DNA of 46,780 nt from Nannochloropsis salina CCMP1776 (Eukaryota; Sar; Eustigmatophyceae; Eustigmatales; Monodopsidaceae): NCBI GenBank assembly GCA_004565275.1, contig SDOX01000040.1, positions 1,792-48,571 of the forward strand, written 5' to 3'. The position numbers and the translations under genes were made by a program. Positions 33,301 through 46,780 of the stretch are shown here, piece after piece (positions within the stretch are counted from its first letter, which is position 1; each line of letters opens with the position of its first letter). The notes beneath the pieces were generated by a model. It saw only the letters and a list, made by a program, of their open reading frames with translations, was not told where the DNA came from and ran no database searches.

Positions 33301-34758
33301 TTTTCTAGCGGACTTGAATGCCGCATCGCTCATATTCCACTTGTCAACAAGTGGGTTCTCGATACTTATTCTGTGCTCATCGCTCCTTCATGTCTCGTGT
33401 CTCAACGGATATTTTTTCTTCTTCTACTTCTCTGCCTTTCTTGACTTACTTGCTCTCCGCCCTGGTGTGGGACCAGGCATCTCGTGGGTCGTCTGGGCTT
33501 GGAAGAGGGTGGGAACCACGAAAAGGATCCCAGAGACGATGGACAGGGAGGTTACAACGGCGGGAATGGTCGGAGGAGGACCGAGGAAGAATTCCGCTTG
33601 CGCCGAGACTGTCTCGAAGTCATGCTCGAGTCCTTGAGGGATCCAGAAAGGGAGGAAAGGAGGGAGGGAGGGGGAGAGGGGGGCGAAAGAGACCAAGGGG
33701 TAAGGGAGGCAGGATCGCGTGTAAAATTAAAGTGGAATGCGTGCTGTGCCCTGACGTCTTTCCTCGAAGCCAGGGCATTGCAAAGCGCCGACCAGGTGGA
33801 GAAGGAGGAGGGTGAAAAGAGAGCGGTAGAGGGAGGACGGGAGGGATGGTTGGAAGATCGGAAGCGAGACCGTGACGAGAGAGGGCCGGTTGTCGTGGCA
33901 CTCCTGCATGCGCTGTTGACGGACAAGAATGCCAAGGTAAAGCGAAAAGACGACCGGGGGGAAGGGGGAGACGCGTGGTGGAGGCAGGGATGGGAGGGGC
34001 CGGAGGGACAATGACTGCGAGCAAGAGGGGTTTGATCACATAGGGAGAGCTCTGTGGTACCCCCTAGGAGGGGGGCGCAAAGGAGTAAGGCTCTTAGGTG
34101 GACGGTCCTTGTGTGAGATTGTAGGCGGGGTTTCTCGTCCGTGGGACAATGTCTGTTGTCCGCTAAATGCCGTCGTTGTCCGCTCACATTTTTCTCTTTT
34201 TCTGGCCTTTTCTGACCCCTTCGCCCCTTGGCCATCAAGGTACGCGCTCATGCCGCTTTGGGCCTCCGTGCGGTCGGAAATTTTCGGTCCTCTTACTCCT
34301 ATTACTCTGAAGGGGGATTCTCCGCTATCCTGGATGCTGTCCTGGATGCCCGCGCCCACTTTGCCCTGTCCCCTCCTCAGACCTCACACTCCCTCGATCG
34401 TCTTTTGCGGCACCTGGTGGGGGTAGCTGTGGTCCGAGAGGGAGATGGCGGGCGGCGAGCAGAGGAGGAACTGAATGCCGACACGGCACGGCGGGTGCTA
34501 GCTTGGCTGCGGAGTTATGCAGCACATGGTGAAGGAGCGAAAAACCAAGACAGGCCCGGGCAAGCGTGTCGAGAATTGGCGCAGGCGTGGTACGAAGAGG
34601 GCAAGGCGAGAAGATGGGATGTAGATATATTGGACGGGTTGCGCTGGTTTATCAGGGAAGAGAGTATGGGTGGGAGACAAACGAGAGTAGGAGCAAAAAT
34701 GATAGAAGGAGGAAGGGAAGGACATCGTATGGCAGAGGAGGACGAGGAAGAAATTTAG
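27395..34758 (+). CDS. HEATR6-like HEAT-repeat protein
   Basis: Fifteen exons: 27395-28039, 28181-28369, 28566-28742, 28927-29170, 29307-29413, 29501-29590, 29670-30204, 30373-30608, 30889-31529, 31844-31958, 32222-32361, 32475-32832, 32953-33263, 33477-33936, 34240-34758. Phases agree throughout; about 1588 aa (human HEATR6 is about 1180). A long Gln/Arg/Glu-rich head is followed by alpha-helical repeats. The best family matches are LRLLFLQLLDLLAASYPKAL, YHGVRAVACACLSHFEAKDW, GVRAQAIWALSNFSQSLS, VKLKWNACCALTSFLEARAL and KVRAHAALGLRAVGNFRSSY (compare KVRWNACYA.. and KVRIR.AAALSV in HEATR6). The function of HEATR6 is not established; HEAT solenoids bind proteins. Low-complexity inserts come from simple repeats inside exons: SLPPSLPP (33002-33045) and GREGG runs (31297-31350). 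Exon 6, which contains an AT run coding GYILYIYLS, and the donor of exon 4 (29170) are the weakest choices. Confidence 0.85.
30276..30346 (+). repeat. (CCCT)n intronic array in the HEATR6-like gene
   Basis: One of the longest arrays in the window (about 17 units), in intron 30205-30372, ending 26 bases before the AG at 30371-30372. Confidence 0.9.
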
Positions 34759-35596
34759 GTGTGTATACACGGTCTTAATGGATGAAAAATAATCGTTGCA
34801 ATAAGGCGAAAGCCCGTATAGGAGAAACGCACGCAACCTCAGGAAGGCCGTAACACCATTCTTTCTTGCAAGAAGTATGCAGCGTCGCACATTAACCCCA
34901 ACAACAGAAATTCGACGAATCTGCCCACCGCCGATACTCGAAATCTACCAACAATATGAATGAGACCTGGGTCCGTGGGACTTCACAAACAGTGTCCTCC
35001 TGACTCTCGACCCGAAAAAGGGAACGTATAGTTATATATATACTCTTTATAGTACCCTCCGAGAGTGGTATCGGCTCTCTGGCCTTCAAGTTGTTCCTCG
35101 ACACAAGTCTCGCGCCTCCGGGAGAAGGAGATTCGATCACATAGGCGACCGCGTTCCGTGACCAAGGTGCACCATTATGAGGGGTATCAGACTCTTGTGT
35201 GTTCACAGTTTATGTGCTGGTTTTATGAAAGGTGACATGCTTTCACTACATGGCAGAAAGTGGCTGACCGCCTGGGGTGAGGGCCTAGCGACAAGAACAC
35301 ACCACTTCAACATATGCCTTACTTCACTTCCTTCGCTCGATATTCAGGGAGAAAAATAGAGCAGATTATCATTGAGCGTGTGCTACAGAGTCTCCTTCCG
35401 AGGCACTGGTTGCACAGCTCGACTCGATGTTGCTCGTGAATTTCCATTCACCGCGTGATCATGGACGTCTATGCTTGTTGGAAGAGGTGTCAAGTCGAAC
35501 ATCCCATTCAATGCCTTGCAGTTCATCTTGCCTTCCGATCGTGACCTTTCCGCTCATCGTGATCTACTCTGCTCGTTTTATTTTCCCTACAGTACA
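34759..35596. other. Intergenic, HEATR6-like to membrane-protein gene
   Basis: Low-GC spacer between two plus-strand genes with no supported gene. An ATG at 35471 is in frame with the next gene and would add 42 residues. The start at 35597 is preferred because it opens directly into a signal peptide. Confidence 0.5.
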
Positions 35597-36559
35597 ATGA
35601 AGTCTTATTTGGGCCTTTGCCTTATCGGTGGAGTGGTGACCGCGGCCGCTTCCTCCGACTCCGCATCCTATACTTCTCGCAGCAGCAAGCGCGGCCTTCA
35701 TCTAAAATGCAGGGCTGTCAAAGATGAAACGCCCGCCCTTCATCGTGCAAGTATTATACCTGCATCTCACTCATCCTGTAAACCCAAGGGCGAGTGCCTG
35801 GTATTTCCAAGCACCACCAAAGGCACGACGCTCATGCATCGGGTGCGAGGCGGGGGGCCTGGAATTTTCCGACGAGAAGACTACTTTGAAGAGACTGCCG
35901 TGGATCGAGGGCGCTGCTTGGCCCGGATGTATACCCTGACGACACTCCTGTACGCTGTCGTTGCGGGTGTGCTCTCCGTGCCTCTTCCCAAGTATATGCC
36001 TGCTGTCCTTGCTCCTTTTCTTCTTGACAGTGGGGATCCGGTGTTGGCGAGATCTTTCGGCGTCGGCGCCGTGGCTGTCCTCCTCCTGTCCATGGTCCTT
36101 GTCAAGAACCGCACAGCCCGCGTCAGCTTCCCCATGAACGCTACTCTCCTCCTCAGCGCCACCGGCCTGAAAGCCCTTCTGCTCGCTGTCCTCTCCTACC
36201 GTTTCTTCCCTCCTTCTTCCACGTCCCCGTATGCCTCTTTCCCTCGTCTCTTCGCGTTCCAGACCACCGTGACTCAGTTTGCTCAAGCCCTCTTCGCCGC
36301 CTACTTGCCTGCGAGGGCTGAGTCTTTCTTCCCCTACCTCCTCACCACCGTCCTAACCCTCCTCCCCGCCCGACCCCTATCCCTCCTCCTCTCCCTTCCC
36401 CTCCCCTCCGTGATGGTAGCGGCTGCCTTATCCTTCCTCGCCTCTGTGGTAATTCTGCTTGCGAGCCAGTCCTCTGTCCAAGGCCGGGCACACCGCAACG
36501 GGTGGGAGGCAGTGGCGGAGATGGTCACGACAGTCCTGGGTGGGGTGGGCCAAGGCTGA
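35597..36559 (+). CDS. Multi-spanning membrane protein, unknown function
   Basis: Single exon, 320 aa, ATG 35597 to TGA 36559. The N-terminus MKSYLGLCLIGGVVTAAASS looks like a cleavable signal peptide, followed by about 90 polar residues rich in Ser/Lys/Arg and a VRGGGPGIF motif. The C-terminal 200 residues carry five or six hydrophobic helices: LTTLLYAVVAGVLSVPL, VGAVAVLLLSMVLV, ATLLLSATGLKALLLAVLSY, TTVTQFAQALFAAYL, LLTTVLTLLPARPLSLLLSL, and VMVAAALSFLASVVILLAS. A signal peptide plus a polar presequence would fit plastid-envelope or thylakoid targeting, but no Phe follows the expected cleavage site, so secretory membranes are equally possible. I do not recognise a family. It is intronless, unlike most neighbours. 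Confidence 0.75.
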   Translation: MKSYLGLCLIGGVVTAAASSDSASYTSRSSKRGLHLKCRAVKDETPALHRASIIPASHSSCKPKGECLVFPSTTKGTTLMHRVRGGGPGIFRREDYFEETAVDRGRCLARMYTLTTLLYAVVAGVLSVPLPKYMPAVLAPFLLDSGDPVLARSFGVGAVAVLLLSMVLVKNRTARVSFPMNATLLLSATGLKALLLAVLSYRFFPPSSTSPYASFPRLFAFQTTVTQFAQALFAAYLPARAESFFPYLLTTVLTLLPARPLSLLLSLPLPSVMVAAALSFLASVVILLASQSSVQGRAHRNGWEAVAEMVTTVLGGVGQG

Positions 36560-37194
36560 TGCCGAAGAGAGAGAAAGTGGGAAGCTTGTAGACAAGAGGA
36601 GGAGGATGCGTAGACGAGGAAAGGGGAGCATGCAGAAGCAGGAGAGAGGGCAGCACGGGGAATCTGTAGCTGTCCTAAAAAGGGGACAGAGGAAGGCGAC
36701 AGGCAAAGACTGTGTCGAAAAGGTGTAAGTAAGAGTGTTGGGTGCCAAGAGGGTGAGGGGAAAAGAAACCAAGACCAGAACAGAATGTAATGCGGGGGAA
36801 TGCACGTGGAATCGAAAGGGGTGTGACGATGACGCGCTGGACGGTTTTCCGAGCAAGAAAGGGGGAGGAGTCCTAGGGCCACGCCCGGGGTAGGAAAGAC
36901 CGAGGGAGGGAATGCGGTTTTGGCAGAAACAAGGATATGCCCAACGACTATGAGCGGGGAAGAAGAAAATGGTGCGCAGTGAGGCCGAAGGAGCAATTTG
37001 TTCGGGGGTTGTAAGTTCGATTCCTTGTTCACGCTCGTCACAGGGCACGTTTTCTTTCAGACTTCTGTGTTGCGAAGCACCCAGCCACACGGTGTAAGCG
37101 GTGGTGCCCGGCGCGCGTGCTTTTGCATGTGCGCAATGGACTTTGGTGGTCCCCTTTCCCCTCCCTCCCTACCTCCCTCCCTCCTTCCCGTCGC
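36560..37194. other. Convergent 3' region, membrane protein / GH85
   Basis: Purine-rich on the plus strand, with no supported gene. The GH85 reading frame formally ends at 37195. A last small exon of GH85 further left cannot be excluded, since a CT-rich stretch occurs at 37150-37195. Confidence 0.5.
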
Positions 37195-40100
37195 TCAGGG
37201 AATTGCGACCTGCAGAGAAGGACATTCACAGAGAGGAAGCCTGTTACCAAAGCCGTCCCTGGGCTGGAGCATGATCCTCACTGAGCCCCCTTCCCTTTCT
37301 CCCTCCCACGCAGGGATCCTCATGCAGAGGGGGAAGACCGACGTCAAGGCCCGACCCAGCCACAAGGGCGACGGGGAGGACAAGGAGGGAGGGGGAGGGG
37401 GAGGGAGTGGAGGAGGGAGGAAGAAGAGGATGACCTCTGTGCTGTGCACGTCCCTCGGTCGCCGCCATTTCCACACCAGCTGTCCACTCAGAATGCGCTG
37501 CTTTCCTTCCCACCCTGCCCCCTTTAAGAGCAGAGATCCCGGCTCGACCAAGCCTCCTTCCTCAGCTTCTGTTCTCCCTCCCATAAAGTAGGGTCGTTGA
37601 AGGCGGGGCAGGGAATGGGAGAGCCGGAGGGAGGGCTCTTGCCCCTCTCCCTCCTCTGTGCCCGATGCAGGTGCATACCCCATGCTGATTTCCCCGAGAT
37701 AAAGGCCATAGGGACGCAGGACGAGAGAGGCCGGGACGGAGGAAGGACGAGGCTGCTTTAGGCAGCGGAGGCGGAGTTCGCGAGTCGTATCCCCGGCCAG
37801 GGGCATATCCAGGACTCGAAAATGCCGACGGCGCCAAGGAAGAATCTTACAGGGGGGGCAGCTTTCCTCTCGGTGCAAGCTGGGCAGATTTAAGGAAGGG
37901 TCGCCAGAGGGAGAGAGGGAGGCCCGGGTGGAGGAGGGAGGACGCTGAGTGCGGCCATCGCCACGCTCACGAAGACTTTCGTCCAAGTCCTTCAGCCCCC
38001 TCCCATCCCTCCCGTCCGCCACAGGGTAGTCAGCAATAGCTTCACAGTATCTTTTCAAGGCCTGGAAGCCTTCCTGTGCTCCTTTTTTTGCGGCGTCCTC
38101 GTCCTTCGTTTCACGTGACAAGCAGTCTCCTCCCTCCATTTGCCCGCCCTTCCAATCCCCTGGCCCCTGCCGTCGCAAGACTAGGCGCCTGTCCTGCCTT
38201 CCTTTGTCCGCCTCCGGCATCTTTCCCATCCCCTTCTCTCCTTCCACGTCTGCCCCATCTTTATGAAGCACAAGTTCCAGGACGAACTCGTCGTCCTCGT
38301 GCTCGCAGTGGTAAACAACGTTCACTTCGAACGGCGACGCAGACGTGGGCACCTCTGTTTTGAAGAGAGGGAAGGAAATTCCCTTTTCCCCGCCCTCTTC
38401 CCTGGCACCAGAGGACAGGATCCCACGAATGTGCAAAGAAGAGCCGCCGTGAAACGCCGTCTGATAACAAATTTGGGCCCGAAGGTGGCAGGGAGGAGAC
38501 ACAAGAGGGAGAGGGGGAGGGAGGACGAGGCTGCCGTCTCGGACAGCAGCCGAGCGTTGTTGGTCGGCCGTGGGAGGAGACGGAGGGTTGGGAAAGGATG
38601 CACTGCGGACAGTGCAATCAGTCAATACCAGCGGCAATGGGTCCTGCATGTTCAAATTATACCAGGGCACCTCTTCCCGTCTTTTTCTTTCTTCCCCTCC
38701 CTCCTCTCCTTCTGCGCAAATTGTCGCTACGGCCGTGATTGCCGGGCAGAGCGATATTTGACCGGCAGCCACCCAAACTTTCAAGCCGACACCCGTCCCA
38801 AAATTTGTCAAGAAGGTTCGTTCGCCAGTTTTTGGTCCTCCCTCTCCTCCTTCCTCCTTTCGTCCTCCCAGGCTACCGGCTGGAAGAGGCCGCCGGGGCC
38901 AGATCCTGGCAACTTTCGACCAGAATTCTTCTTGTACAGCTTCAAAAATGCCTTCAATGCGATAAAACTTCGCCACAGCTGACGACAGGTGAGATGACGC
39001 ATGCGATTGAGGCAAGTGGGCTTTCAGAATAGGAGAACTCAGAGAGTCTATGACGTGTTCCTCAGGCGCCCCCTGCCCCCTCACTGTCTCCCTTCTCCGC
39101 ACCTCCTCCTCCCAGATCCAGCCTGGCGCGAACAGGGCGGCTGATACACCGGCTGCTCTTGCTGCCTCAAGGGCTTCGCTACAATTAAACCCTCCTCCAC
39201 CGTAAGTGCCCCGCCCAAAGCAATCAACCCCCATCCATACATCCCACTGACGGCTTTTCTCCCCTCCTGTCTGCGACAAAGCGGACCGCTCGCTCACACT
39301 GGCCGTGAATGAGTTCTGATCTACCATTTTGTGAGCCTGCTGCTCTCGTCGGGTTACTTTGAACAACCTCGCATTATCTTCCTTTCCCGGCCCCTTCTTG
39401 CTTTCCTCCTCTCCGTCTGGAAAAGCAGCGACCGACAATTTACCGGACCTTCCAAGCCGCGGGCTTCCTCTCAAGCCTTCGCTCTGCGCTCGTCCCATCG
39501 TTGAGACACCCTCATACCCGGAAATCCCCAACTCGAGAGACCAAGGAGAGGCAGAGGTCTTGGCCAAGGCCGCGCTAGCGGCAGGCCCCTCTCTTTTCCA
39601 GCAATAATTTGTGAAAATCCCATCGCACGCGTGGAAAAAAACTTTATTTCGCTCCGTCAGCCCGTCTTGCCATTCCAATTTTCCCGTGTCGCTAACCACT
39701 GAGTCGTACCAGAGCACCGTCGCACCTATTTGCTTGACTTTTTTCATGCCCTGGGTCAGGGCCCGCAAGAAGATAACCACGTTCTCGACAGCTGTTTCTG
39801 ACTCAACCTCGTTCTCAATGTTGATCAGCCAACCGTCTAGACCATGGTAGACAGACAATGCCACAAGGCGTTTAGCAAGGGCGATCGCGACAACGGGCGA
39901 ATGAAAGAGTCGACGGCAAACCTCTTTCCCTTCCTCCCATTCAGTGAGAAAGGTTCCTAAGCAACGAACACCGTGGCGATGGCACAACGATATCCAGCTA
40001 GGGGGCGGAAGGGAGACAAGATGGTGGGAAAAGTAGACGAAAATGTCGGCGAATTCAATGGCATGCAAGCGAAATGCGGGGGCGAGGGAGCAAGGAGCTG

Positions 40101-41094
40101 TCGAGAAGGAAGGGGAGTGGAGGAAGGGAGGAGAGGGGCCGGCCGTTAAAATCAGACAGGGGGCCCTCCGAGCATGGGATGAAACAGACTGCGCTTTCAG
40201 ACAAGTTCATCTCCTTTTCAAAGTCCTTAATGACAGTTGCTTGAGCCGTCCTTCCCCGAAACAGCCCTCTTAAAGTCACCAACTCCACGTCTTTCTTCTC
40301 GCAGCCCTTTTCAATTTGCTATTACGCTTCTTCAATTTCTTGTTTCCCATCGCAATGCTTTGGATTGGTCGCCCACTCTCTTCCGTCCGCGATTAAATCT
40401 CTCATCTTTTTTTCTTACCCCTTTTGTCGGCGCAGGAAAGATCAACAGATTGCGAAGCCTCACAAGCCCCGTACCCTTCGGCCGCCTCTTCTTTGTTACT
40501 GACGTCTTTCGCACTCCCATAAGTGCTACGCATATCCATTTCCACTCCATTACCATGAGATACTCTCTCATTTCTCCACGTGTCTTCCCCCCATGGACAA
40601 CTCAGTCCAAAACAATGTCTATCTCCCAGATAGCCTCCCTGCAGATCGTGGCACATCAACAACTTGCTTCTCGATAGCTCGTGGACCCCGATTTGATTCC
40701 TTTCATGCTTTCTTTTCTGCACGGGTCGTGCCTCAGTATCGTTTCTTAGAGATGGTGATGAGACGCTCTTAGCAAAGGTAGATGAGGCAGACAGGTGGAA
40801 GGGTATGGGGAATTTTTCGAAGGAAGGCAAGACAGTAAGCGGAAGAGGTGTAGTATAGGAAGATGGCGGAAGGTAAATGTGGGGTGGATCCCATTTCCAA
40901 AGCTCGTCGATAGAAGTTATAGGTCGAGTTTCGATAAAAGGAATATGTGGAAGTGAAATACCTGGCGGGATTGGCAGGTTTGCCGACGCAGGACAACATC
41001 GTACGTAAGGAGAGCCTTTATTGAGAAAATGATGGTCGGAAACCAGCTTTCTCCGCGAATCATTGCCTTCTCCCTCGCATTCAGTATATTCCAT
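37195..41094 (-). CDS. Endo-beta-N-acetylglucosaminidase, GH85 (ENGase)
   Basis: Two exons, 41094-40419 and 40097-37195, joined in phase 1; about 1192 aa (human ENGase about 743). ENGase cuts the chitobiose core of free or protein-bound N-glycans in the cytosol. No signal peptide is seen, in keeping with that site. Exon 1 carries SIDELWKWDP and LLMCHDLQGGYLGDR. Exon 2 carries DIFVYFSHHLVSLPP, HGVRCLGTFLTEWEEGK, HGLDGWLINIENEVES (the catalytic Asn-x-Glu), ATVLWYDSVVSDTGKLEWQ, FFHACDGIFTNYCWK, VGVDCFGRGTYGGGGFNCSE, ALFAPGWIWEE, FLTNFGTGVG, PWYNLNMQDPLP and YQTAFHGGSSLHIRG. All core blocks are present in order, so activity is expected. The enzyme is longer than usual through polar inserts after ITAVATICAEGEEGG and throughout the last 400 residues. 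The final 70 residues after WKWRRPRDVHS are Pro-rich, and the true 3' end may be spliced. Confidence 0.92.
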
Positions 41095-43743
41095 TCTTTT
41101 ACTTTGGACCGTAGCCCCTTATATTAAGTAGGTGCTGTGAGGTGGTTGGTACGTGGGCAAAATCGCCCACCGGTACACTGTCGCGGAACTAGACTCTTCC
41201 GTTGTGTATAACGCCTGGTCACAATTGCAATAGCAATGCACCCATCCTGCCTGTCAGATATATCATGCATAATCATTAGCCTAGCGATGATGCTAACATA
41301 TAAAAAGCTCTTACCGTTCACAAGCAGAATACAGTGAACACCCGAAATGTGGGCAAAACACTTAAATATAATACTCTAAAACGTTCTGCAACCGGGCACC
41401 GGCCAGTTTGCTCATTTTTACATTTAAACACCCCATAAAATGTTTATCATTTGTCATACTGTAATCCGAAAGCCTCCACGGCAGACATGGTCAGTGCGAG
41501 CAGTGTCTCCGAGCCCGCAATGCAGGTCGGCGCAACGGAGCAAAGTCCGAGCAACGTCCGAGCAACGTCCGAGCAACGTCCACGGAACGTCCGATGGAAG
41601 TCCGAGGGAAGTCCGAGGGAAGTCCGAGGGAAGCCCGGGGGAAGTCCGGGGGAAGTCCGAGCCGACGTCCGAGCTATCTCCGAGGGATGTCCGATCTACG
41701 TCCGGCCCAAACCATTTTCAAGCCTTTACCCTGATCGTCAATCTGCGACGTAGTTTATTCACTAAGAGTTGTCCTTATCTTCTTCTCCCCTATTCCTATA
41801 TTCTTTTTCAGAATCTCTCCTGAGGGCAGAAATGGCCTTTCTCTTCTTTGTACGCGCTCCCATGCCTTAATTCAACAGCAAGTAAGCAGACGATTTCGAT
41901 GTGTCCAATCTTTTAAGTAAGTAATAAGGTCGATAATGAACGATCCATTGTCAAAGTGTGCATGAGAGCCCTGACATTGATGGACTCGACCCATCCGTCT
42001 TTGTCTCTGCAGGCGCGTCTAAAGATGGACAAACAATTGTTACAGTAGATACTTGACGTTCTAAAAGGAAGTTTTTAATTTACTTTTCGCACAAAATTTT
42101 GATCGAAGCATTTATGGCGTGAATCAGATTTATCGTTCAAGAATACAAAATATGGCTCGTTGGCCTTAGATACGATGTGGCAAGGTAATTTGCTGCGAAG
42201 TAGGATTTCAGCCTTCAGGATTTGAGTCTTCGAAAAATGTAGTATGCAATTATCCCGTTCTTAAAATTGCACAAAATAGTCACTCTATATTCAATATGTC
42301 TTAATTTTCGTGTTACTCATTTATGATTGAAATGGAAAATTTGCCGAGCACATCCCGAAGTTCGAGCCCTAGTTTTGAAAAGTAGAGAAATGTACCATTC
42401 GTACCAATATAAATCAATATTAAAGTTTATATGGTTGTAATTCATGGAAACCCAAACATCAAAATGGTGATCCGCAGGGCTGAAACAATTGTTTTTGATC
42501 TTCTTCCTCTAGCCAGTTGTTCAAGCAGATGGACTTCCCAGGTCTGAAATTCTGGAGCTGGCATCATTGACCTATAAACCTTTGAGGCCCAGAATCGTCA
42601 ACAATCGTTGAAAAATTCGTTGAGACTGTAATCAGAGTTAATGTCCTGGTCTGGTATTTCAATCGTCGTAGAACGTTTATACCATACCTGACCTCTCCAA
42701 TAATACCAAAAAGAATGGTACCTCGAAAACCTTGAAAAGCTCTTGCCACGACAAAAGAATGTTACAGGCAAGTGAGAAAGTGCCTATATTTTATTGCCAA
42801 CACGTCCTTTGTCGTTAGAGTCATGCTGAAAACTTAATGGAAGATATACTGACAAGAGCATATAATGCATGCGTTTTAGCGAACCCCCCCATAAGACAAA
42901 AATAACGGGTAGGTGAAATCGGCACCTAACTGCTTATGGAATGTATTACTCCCATAATGTGTTCTTTTCCATTATACAAATATTATGGACTATAAATTGG
43001 CAGCCTTTCCGTGTTAATTTTTAATGTATTTATTACTGCATGATAGTCAACTTTACTCGACTAAATATATTCGGCAAGATTATTTTTAAGTTGGATCAAG
43101 CTTTTCCATTGTCGTGCTCAGGTTTTGCACAGAAATTACAAATCCACGTTAGAGCATGTCCTTTATTAAATTTCACGTACCGTTGGCCAAAATTGCGCGA
43201 CTTGCGGGTCGATCAAGTCTTAATTTCACGTATTTGTCATACAAATTCAGCGAAATGATTTGTCGGTTACGTACCAACGGCAGGTAGATGGATGGCATTT
43301 TCGCAAGTTTGCAAGTTTCTAACTTTATTCAAGACTACCTGTGCCTGTCCATGCCCCGAAAAAGAAATGGTTACATTAAACATGAACCACTCAGAAACAT
43401 TTATGGCGCTAAATAATCTTTGGAGAGATAGCGGTGGATACTTAGGCAATGGTTGTAGGAGAACACCCCATCGGTCGGCGGATACATAGCAAACATTGCG
43501 ATCTCCTTGTCCTCTTGCGCAATTTGACGACACTTGTAAAATATGTACTTGTGAAATTGTTTTTAAATCTACATAACAATCACTTTATAACTCGAAGTCA
43601 AATTCCTTAAATCGTATTGGCGGTTTTCGATAGCCTTCATCGTATAATCATTGACAGCATGCGAACGGAACCTTTTACGCCTTTGTCCACAAGATGAGTT
43701 TGCGGTAACCATTAAAGTGTCACGTGAGCTTTCATCTTCTGGT
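41095..43743. other. AT-rich intergenic region, GH85 to collagen-like gene
   Basis: Base composition falls clearly below the rest of the window from about 41.1 kb to 44.2 kb. Apart from a GC-rich minisatellite (41543-41705), no open frame longer than about 130 codons exists and none looks protein-like. The promoters of GH85 (leftward) and the collagen-like gene (rightward) must lie here. Confidence 0.6.
41543..41705 (+). repeat. Minisatellite, 10-11 bp unit
   Basis: Successive units of the type AGTCCGAGGGA and ACGTCCGAGCA, with drift such as AGCCCGGGGGA and ACGTCCGATCT, over about 160 bp. It is a GC island within AT-rich DNA. Translation in two frames gives Arg/Ser/Pro-rich peptides, which I regard as by-products. 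Confidence 0.85.

Positions 43744-46780
<3,037 letters not shown>

Noticed and set aside
35471-35596. Upstream in-frame ATG for the membrane-protein gene
   Set aside because: The extra 42 residues are mixed polar and would bury the signal peptide that begins at 35597; kept only as an alternative.
36998-37035. tRNA T-arm-like motif GTTCGATTCC
   Set aside because: The bases around the loop do not form the 5-bp T stem, and no D or anticodon arm could be drawn at the right distance.

Overview
This is nuclear DNA of a eukaryote. Most genes are split into many short exons by short GT-AG introns, and the introns carry long (CCCT)n pyrimidine tracts. Two gene products open with a signal peptide whose cleavage site is followed directly by Phe (SA|F and LA|F). 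That is the ASAFAP-type plastid address of algae with a red-lineage secondary plastid. Together with a light-harvesting protein and a lumenal FKBP, this points to a photosynthetic stramenopile. A eustigmatophyte such as Nannochloropsis/Microchloropsis is my guess; the species is inference.

Layout, left to right. 160-1024 (+): 3' end of a DHRS1-type short-chain dehydrogenase. 1865-4200 (+): organellar soluble inorganic pyrophosphatase, in which the exon for the central metal-binding Asp cluster is absent. 7925-6123 (-): type II membrane glycosyltransferase of the GT92/DUF23 type with one in-frame TGA. 13970-9587 (-): an unrecognised Cys-rich gene with at least 14 exons and a Pro/Gln/His-rich front. 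21010-18217 (-): thylakoid-lumen FKBP in seven exons. 23013-26096 (+): an 11-exon gene fusing a fasciclin (FAS1) domain to a complete three-helix chlorophyll a/b-binding (LHC) domain. 27395-34758 (+): a 15-exon HEATR6-like HEAT-repeat protein. 35597-36559 (+): a single-exon multi-spanning membrane protein. 41094-37195 (-): cytosolic endo-beta-N-acetylglucosaminidase (GH85). 43744 to the right edge (+): a secreted collagen-like protein made of hundreds of Gly-X-Thr triplets, inside an AT-rich stretch. It runs off the window.

Exon borders were placed by hand from GT/AG sites, codon phase and family similarity. For the pyrophosphatase, FKBP, FAS1-LHC, HEATR6-like, GH85, collagen-like and Cys-rich genes the phases agree across every chosen junction. 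The genes do not form an operon or one pathway. FAS1-LHC and FKBP both act in the plastid. GT92 and GH85 both concern glycans, in the Golgi and cytosol respectively. The remainder are housekeeping or unknown.

The main points for follow-up are the FAS1-LHC fusion, the Gly-X-Thr protein, the missing pyrophosphatase exon, the TGA in the GT92 gene, the orphan Cys-rich gene, and the strict strand bias of the intron CCCT arrays.
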